Of a DNA stretch of 5,338 nt, positions 3,243 to 5,338 are shown piece after piece. Position 1 is the stretch's first letter; each line of letters opens with the position of its first letter. The stretch is taken from contig CANQKG010000112.1 of assembly GCA_947624425.1 (NCBI GenBank), forward strand, positions 1 through 5,338. The letters run 5' to 3'. Under the pieces are notes generated by a model that was given only the letters and a program-made list of their open reading frames with translations, was not told where the DNA came from and did not search any database. The stretch is from an uncultured Clostridia bacterium (GTDB taxonomy: Bacteria; Bacillota; Clostridia; Oscillospirales; Ruminococcaceae). The position numbers and the translations under genes are program-made.

Positions 3243-5338
3243 ATGCAATACGACGAATTTCATCAGGGCACGAGGATCGAACCGGTAGACCTTGTAGATA
3301 AAATGCGCAGCGCCTATGTGCAGTATTCGATGTCGGTCATCGTCAGCCGTGCGCTGCCCGATGTGCGGGACGGTTTGAAGCCGGTACACCGCAGGATCCT
3401 CTACACCATGTTTGAAAACAATCTGACCGCCAGAGAGCCGTATCACAAGTGTGCCGATACGGTCGGCTCGGTGCTGGGTCGGTATCATCCGCACGGGGAC
3501 GCGTCGGTGTATGACGCGCTGGTGAGAATGGCGCAGACCTTCTCGCTGCGGTACCCGCTGGTGGACGGACAGGGCAACTTCGGCTCGGTCGACGGCGATC
3601 CGCCTGCCGCCTACCGGTATACCGAGGCGCGGATGAGCAAAATAGCCGCCGATATGCTGACCGATATTGAAAAGGACACGGTGGACTTCGCGCCCAACTA
3701 CGACGACCGGCTTCAGGAGCCGACGGTGCTGCCGTCGCGGTTCCCCAATCTGCTGGTCAACGGCTCGGACGGTATCGCGGTGGGTATGGCGACCAAAATT
3801 CCGCCCCATAACCTCGGGGAGACGATCGACGCGGCGCTCTGTTTGATCGACGACCCGGACGCCACCCTTGAGGAACTGATGGAGCATATCAAGGGTCCCG
3901 ATTTCCCGACTGCCGGTATCATCATGGGCAGAGCGGGGATCCGCGCGGCTTATGCCACCGGCAGAGGGAAGATCGTGATCCGCGCACGCGCCGAGATCGA
4001 GGAGCATCGCGGGCGGAACCGAATTGTTGTCACCGAATTGCCCTATCAGGTCAATAAGGCAAAGCTTTTGATGCACATTGCCGATCTGGTCAAGGAAAAG
4101 CGGCTGGAGGGGATCTCCGACCTGCGGGACGAATCGGATAAAACCGGTATCCGGATGGTCATCGAGCTTAAGCGGGACGCCAATCCCCAGATCGTGCTGA
4201 ATAACCTCTATCGGTTCACCCAGATGCAGGATTCGTTCGGGGTGATTTTGCTAGCCCTTCATAACGGCGAGCCGAAGATGATGACCCTCAAGGATATGCT
4301 GCGGCATTATATCGACTTCCAGTGCGAAGTGACCGAGCGCCGGGTACGGTTTGATCTGAAAAAGGCGCAGGAGCGGGCGCATATCCTGGAGGGACTGCGG
4401 ATCGCGCTGGATTATATTGACGAGGTGATCTCGATCCTCCGCTCGTCCAGGACGGTGGCGGAAGGAAAGGAGCGTCTGATCGGGCGGTTCGGGCTGACCG
4501 ATCCGCAGGCGACCGCGATCGTCCAGATGACGCTGGGACGGCTGACCGGGATGGAGCGGCAGAAGATCGAAGATGAGCTGGCGGGTCTGCTTATGAAAAT
4601 CGGGGAGTATGAGGCACTGCTGGCGGATCATCACAAGCTGCTCGGACTGGTGCGGGAGGAGCTGTCGGCGGTGCGGGATAAGTACGCCGATGAGCGCCGT
4701 ACCGAGATTCAGGCGGTGAGCGGCGAGGTGGACATCGAGGATCTGATCCCGGTGGAGGACTGCATCGTCACCATGACCCATTACGGCTATATCAAGCGGC
4801 AGGCGGCGGACGAGTACCGCTCCCAGAAGCGGGGCGGCAGAGGGGTCAGCGGCATGAAGCAGCGGGAGGAAGACTTTGTCGAGCAGCTGTTTGTCGCCTC
4901 CACCCATGATTATGTGATGTTTTTGACCGACCGCGGACGGGTGTTCCGGCTCAAGTGCTATGAGATCGCCGAGGGAAGCCGCAGTTCGCGGGGGATGAAT
5001 ATTGTCAACCTGCTGTCGCTGGAGCCGGAGGAAAAGGTGACTGCCATGCTTCGGATCAAGGACGCGGCGGAGGAGGTTTATCTCACCTTTGTGACCAAAA
5101 ACGGGATCATCAAGCGGACGGATCTGCCCGCCTATCGGAATGTGCGGAAAAGCGGCTTGATCGCCATTTCGCTGGACGAGGGCGACCGGCTGATCTCCGT
5201 GCTGGAGACCGACGGCGCCCGGCGGGTGCTGATCGCCACCCACGACGGCCAGGCCGTCTGCTTTGACGAAAACGACGTGCGCGCCATGGGCCGGGAGGCC
5301 GTGGGCGTCCGGGGCATCCGTCTGCGCGGGGGCGACTA
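3243..5338 (+). CDS. gyrA: DNA gyrase subunit A (3' end beyond window)
   Basis: GyrA is the DNA breakage-reunion subunit. 698 codons are visible. Family members are usually a little over 800 aa, so roughly the last 110-150 residues of the C-terminal wrapping domain lie outside. Seen in order: SMSVIVSRALPDVRDGLKPV and HRRIL (residues 29-53); the winged-helix and quinolone region YHPHGDASVYDALVRMAQ; catalytic Tyr126 in AYRYTEAR with Arg125 before it (Y122 and R121 in E. coli); and PNLLVNGSDGIAVGMAT of the tower region. A charged helical stretch from about 359 matches the coiled-coil arms of the C-gate. The GyrA box QKRGGRG (528-534) separates gyrase from ParC. Beta-pinwheel repeats follow (MFLTDRGRVFRL, LTFVTKNGIIKR, LIATHDGQAVCF). 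Quinolone-contact positions are A87 (S83 in E. coli) and D91 (D87). The start is supported by GAGGTG at 3232-3237. No frameshift is seen. Confidence 0.97.
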   Translation, partial: MQYDEFHQGTRIEPVDLVDKMRSAYVQYSMSVIVSRALPDVRDGLKPVHRRILYTMFENNLTAREPYHKCADTVGSVLGRYHPHGDASVYDALVRMAQTFSLRYPLVDGQGNFGSVDGDPPAAYRYTEARMSKIAADMLTDIEKDTVDFAPNYDDRLQEPTVLPSRFPNLLVNGSDGIAVGMATKIPPHNLGETIDAALCLIDDPDATLEELMEHIKGPDFPTAGIIMGRAGIRAAYATGRGKIVIRARAEIEEHRGRNRIVVTELPYQVNKAKLLMHIADLVKEKRLEGISDLRDESDKTGIRMVIELKRDANPQIVLNNLYRFTQMQDSFGVILLALHNGEPKMMTLKDMLRHYIDFQCEVTERRVRFDLKKAQERAHILEGLRIALDYIDEVISILRSSRTVAEGKERLIGRFGLTDPQATAIVQMTLGRLTGMERQKIEDELAGLLMKIGEYEALLADHHKLLGLVREELSAVRDKYADERRTEIQAVSGEVDIEDLIPVEDCIVTMTHYGYIKRQAADEYRSQKRGGRGVSGMKQREEDFVEQLFVASTHDYVMFLTDRGRVFRLKCYEIAEGSRSSRGMNIVNLLSLEPEEKVTAMLRIKDAAEEVYLTFVTKNGIIKRTDLPAYRNVRKSGLIAISLDEGDRLISVLETDGARRVLIATHDGQAVCFDENDVRAMGREAVGVRGIRLRGGD

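Noticed and set aside
2670..4076. Long minus-strand open frames opposite gyrB, the membrane gene and gyrA
   Set aside because: These are antisense shadows of GC-rich codons, rich in Arg, His and Pro, crossing three real gene boundaries. Another at 4251-5243 lies opposite gyrA and is rejected for the same reason.

Overview
The window carries the DNA gyrase locus of what is probably a fairly GC-rich member of the Clostridia, most likely Oscillospiraceae/Ruminococcaceae. That placement is an inference. It rests on the Gram-positive-length GyrB (645 aa, without the large insert of the E. coli protein), motif variants I associate with that group (LPLWGKMLNVEKAR in GyrB; HPHGDASVYD and PPAAYRYTEAR in GyrA), and upstream repeats built around GAATCCCTCCACC and CCTCCCTTTGACAAGGGAGG, a type I recall from such genomes. 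I could not run a database search.

Layout. Positions 1-775 hold no convincing gene. They contain three kinds of repeat: a direct duplication 192 bp apart whose first 77 bp are identical (1-96 and 193-287); a two-hairpin unit facing an inverted copy of itself about 135 bp away (251-302 and 438-489), which resembles a miniature mobile element; and a two-copy direct repeat of about 67 bp (518-584 and 591-658). An extended -10 promoter (TGATACAAT, 728-736), an inverted repeat over the probable transcription start (734-757) and a strong ribosome binding site then lead into gyrB.

From 776 to the right edge, three genes on the + strand form a tight cluster. These are gyrB (776-2713), a 171-codon two-helix membrane protein resembling the YcxB family that starts 1 nt after the gyrB stop (2715-3230), and gyrA (from 3243), which runs off the window after 698 codons. 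GyrB provides ATPase and TOPRIM functions and GyrA provides the DNA-cleaving tyrosine and the wrapping domain. Together they form the A2B2 gyrase that introduces negative supercoils. The membrane protein is probably co-transcribed with them, but nothing in its sequence ties it to DNA topology.

I see no evidence of a new multi-gene system. The points worth a second look are the repeats, especially the compensated stem changes, the promoter-overlapping palindrome, the membrane gene lodged between the two gyrase genes, and several residue changes at usually conserved positions of GyrB and at the quinolone-contact position of GyrA.
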